This document shows positions 62,151-64,000 of a stretch of 64,000 nt of DNA, piece by piece; position 1 is the stretch's first letter; every line of letters starts with the position of its first letter. This DNA comes from Desulfovibrio desulfuricans DSM 642. Lineage in GTDB: Bacteria > Desulfobacterota > Desulfovibrionia > Desulfovibrionales > Desulfovibrionaceae. A program made the translations under genes and the position numbers. Below the pieces are notes generated by a model. The model was not told the DNA's origin. It did no database searches and saw nothing but the letters and a program-made list of their open reading frames with translations. Where the stretch lies: assembly GCF_000420465.1 (NCBI RefSeq), contig NZ_ATUZ01000001.1, positions 1 to 64,000 of the forward strand. The letters are read 5' to 3'.

Positions 62151-63848
62151 TTAACGCCAGTTGCGCAGACGCTCAACGAACATGCGCAACCGATAGGCAC
62201 CCTGCGCCGTCCCGTATCGCAGGGCGTCCAGAGGGGCCACGCAGAGGGGATACAACACATTGAACAGCATAAACAGCCATGAAAAACCATGCTTTTTCAG
62301 CAAATACATGCGCCCGGCTGCATAGCTTGCCACCTTTTGCGGCGAGGGCTGATGTTCTTTCGGCGAAGGATGAAACACCCGAATTCTCGCATATCGGCGC
62401 ACCTCTGTGCGGGCATGCGCGTACAAAAGGTAGTCGGTGTCTTCGCCGCAACCGTAGGGCAAGCCGGTTCCGGGGCCAAGCAGGGGATCAAAGCGGATGC
62501 CAGTCACGGGCTCTCTGCGGTAGAACTGTACGCATGTTCCCGCAAGCTGAAACAAGCCCGCCCGGCTGACGATCCCCTCGGATACTCCTGAGGCATAAAC
62601 ATTGGGCGATGATGTCCACACGCCCAGCAAAGCCCCGCAAGAAGGATAGGCGGCAAACGTTTCGCACACACGTTCAAGGGTATCCGGCGCATACCAGCAA
62701 TCATCATCGGGAAAAACTATGATGTCTGCCTTGGCTTGTTCCAGCAAGGCATTGCGGGCAACTGAAACTCCCTGCGGGGGCAGCACAATGCGAGTAATGG
62801 GCAAGCCGGAATGGCGGGCAAGCATATTATCCAGATAACCCGGAGGATTCTGATCTGCCAGAAGTATCCGGAAGTTTTTGTACGACTGCCCCTCAAGTGA
62901 CGTAACCAGCCGGTCAAGCTCCTCATTACGGCCAATAGTGGCGATAAGCAGATCAATAGATGGCTGATCAGGTATCGGCGGCAAGCTGACAAGAGTTTTT
63001 TGCTCGGGCAGACTCCACAGCCGGGGCTTGCCTTGAACCAGGCGAGGCAGATCCGCAACATACCCAGCAACTCGGGCGCCGCAAAGCCTGCGCACCGCCA
63101 AATAGCCGCCGCTACGCGCGAGCCGCAGCAGAGGTTTGAGCTGAACCGCGCCTGGAAAATATTTTCTTGAAAGCCGCAGCAACTCCCGCTCGCTGGCAAA
63201 CATGGAATCCATGTTGCCGCTTACGCCGCCAGTATGCATGGACGCAAAGGGGATGCAGCCCAGACGTATATTATCCTCACGCAGAGTGCGGCATAAGAAA
63301 TCGTAGTCTCCTGCGATACGACAAGAGGCATCAAATTTGTGTACTGAAAAAAGCGTACTGCGGTGAAACAGCCCCGGATGCGGCAGACTCATACCCTGTG
63401 GCAGATCACGCCTTGGTTTGGCAGATGGGCGCATCAGCTCCAGCGCTGAGCCGCTGGGTGTAACAAGCTGCACTGGTGTGGCGAAGTACTCCACGGAGTC
63501 GGGCAACAGCCGCAGCTCAGATACGTACTGCGACAGAACAGACCAATTGAGGCTATCGCCTGCACCCAAAAAAATGGCCCACTTGCCGCGCACACGGGGG
63601 AGGGCCTTGTTCCAGGCATCATAAATACCGCAGTCCCTGGCGCTCTCATAAGAGATCGGCAATTGAGCATGTTCCTGAACAACCTGCTCCGTGGCATCAC
63701 CCGACATGGCATCCTGAATAACAACTTCATAGCAAAAAGGGGCGCGGACAGGAAAGCCCCCCAAGGTTTCATCCAGGGGTTTGGCTGCATTGCATACGGC
63801 AATGACTATAGAAAGTTCCGGCGCGAGTTCATTCATCGTAAGGCTCAT
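62151..63848 (-). CDS. Two-domain GT2 family glycosyltransferase
   Basis: A 565-residue protein built of two glycosyltransferase-2 domains. The first (about 1-230) begins LSIVIAVCNA and contains ISYESARDCGIYDAWNKAL (the GT2 pattern of WcaA-like enzymes). The second (about 310-500) begins IDLLIATIGRNEELDRLV and contains FPDDDCWYAP (DXD-like metal site) and CGEDTDYLL. Starts at 63962, 63848 and 63836 are all open; none has a clear ribosome site, and 63848 is a compromise just upstream of the first domain. It probably adds two sugars to an O-antigen or capsule unit near the rml genes. Confidence 0.82.
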   Translation of the reverse strand: MSLTMNELAPELSIVIAVCNAAKPLDETLGGFPVRAPFCYEVVIQDAMSGDATEQVVQEHAQLPISYESARDCGIYDAWNKALPRVRGKWAIFLGAGDSLNWSVLSQYVSELRLLPDSVEYFATPVQLVTPSGSALELMRPSAKPRRDLPQGMSLPHPGLFHRSTLFSVHKFDASCRIAGDYDFLCRTLREDNIRLGCIPFASMHTGGVSGNMDSMFASERELLRLSRKYFPGAVQLKPLLRLARSGGYLAVRRLCGARVAGYVADLPRLVQGKPRLWSLPEQKTLVSLPPIPDQPSIDLLIATIGRNEELDRLVTSLEGQSYKNFRILLADQNPPGYLDNMLARHSGLPITRIVLPPQGVSVARNALLEQAKADIIVFPDDDCWYAPDTLERVCETFAAYPSCGALLGVWTSSPNVYASGVSEGIVSRAGLFQLAGTCVQFYRREPVTGIRFDPLLGPGTGLPYGCGEDTDYLLYAHARTEVRRYARIRVFHPSPKEHQPSPQKVASYAAGRMYLLKKHGFSWLFMLFNVLYPLCVAPLDALRYGTAQGAYRLRMFVERLRNWR

Positions 63849-64000
63849 TGTATCCGACGTGCTATTGGTGGCGTCAGCCGATTCTGCCAAGGAGGCGCAA
63901 TCGCAGGGCAAGTATTTGCCGTTTGCAGGCAAACCGCAATCGCCGCCAGGGATTTTGCTCATATTCGCGCAAAATCTGCCAATGGTCTTCCCGCTGCCCG

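Noticed and set aside
1..64000. CRISPR arrays, tRNA or rRNA genes, transposases, integrases
   Set aside because: I searched by eye for repeated spacers, clover-leaf patterns and transposase motifs and found none; small RNA genes could still be missed.

Overview
The window looks like chromosomal DNA from a sulfate-reducing deltaproteobacterium of the Desulfovibrionaceae (Desulfovibrio-like). This is inferred from gene content: a futalosine-type menaquinone locus (mqnD/mqnE/mqnC/mqnA), a two-subunit class I fumarase beside a dihaem cytochrome b fumarate reductase (frdCAB order), a CbiK-type cobaltochelatase, an adenylylsulfate-reductase-like AprA/AprB pair, and GC-rich coding sequence. I saw no rRNA, tRNA, CRISPR array, transposase or prophage gene.

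Layout. 0.4-3 kb: an ArsR-type repressor and a Zn/Cd-type P1B-ATPase behind a promoter flanked by two matching inverted repeats. 3-9 kb: ACT-domain gene, a multi-hairpin element, ruvAB, TetR/O-methyltransferase pair, moaA and a small exported protein whose start codons overlap head to head. 9-14 kb: miaB, bifunctional nuclease, a zinc-ribbon protein and a degenerate-receiver/TPR protein. 14-20 kb: MATE exporter and menaquinone genes. 20-25 kb: a DASS anion transporter, an AprA-like flavoprotein, an AprB-like ferredoxin and a Crp/Fnr regulator; this is the least understood and most interesting unit. 25-30.5 kb: cysteine-less thioredoxin-fold lipoprotein, CbiK, rmlD, a DUF3179 protein, an HD phosphohydrolase and a possible methyltransferase remnant. 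30.6-40 kb: dnaE, metallophosphoesterase, two radical-SAM-type genes, a 55-codon membrane protein coupled to queD, a WcbI-like protein and an iron-sulfur flavoprotein. 40.8-47.8 kb: DASS transporter, fumarase alpha/beta, frdCAB and a CBS protein. 48-56.5 kb: a diguanylate cyclase, a LysR/CidA/CidB set and a BvgS-like hybrid kinase. 56.7-64 kb: surface polysaccharide precursors (hldD, rmlC, rmlA, rmlB, a nucleotide-sugar dehydrogenase) and a double-domain glycosyltransferase.

How the genes fit together. The mqn genes make the menaquinone that frdCAB would oxidise. The second DASS transporter plus fumarase could supply fumarate from imported malate or fumarate, giving a compact fumarate respiration module. 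The first DASS transporter has an analogous layout, with an AprAB-type soluble reductase in place of membrane fumarate reductase and its own Crp/Fnr regulator. I infer a reductive or oxidative module for an imported anion whose identity the sequence does not reveal. The 57-64 kb genes feed dTDP-rhamnose, heptose and a uronic-acid-type sugar into LPS/O-antigen; rmlD lies 30 kb away from rmlBAC.

Where a Shine-Dalgarno sequence or family alignment favoured an internal start over the longest open frame, the chosen start is explained in the entry. Family assignments rest on motif recognition by eye, without database searches.
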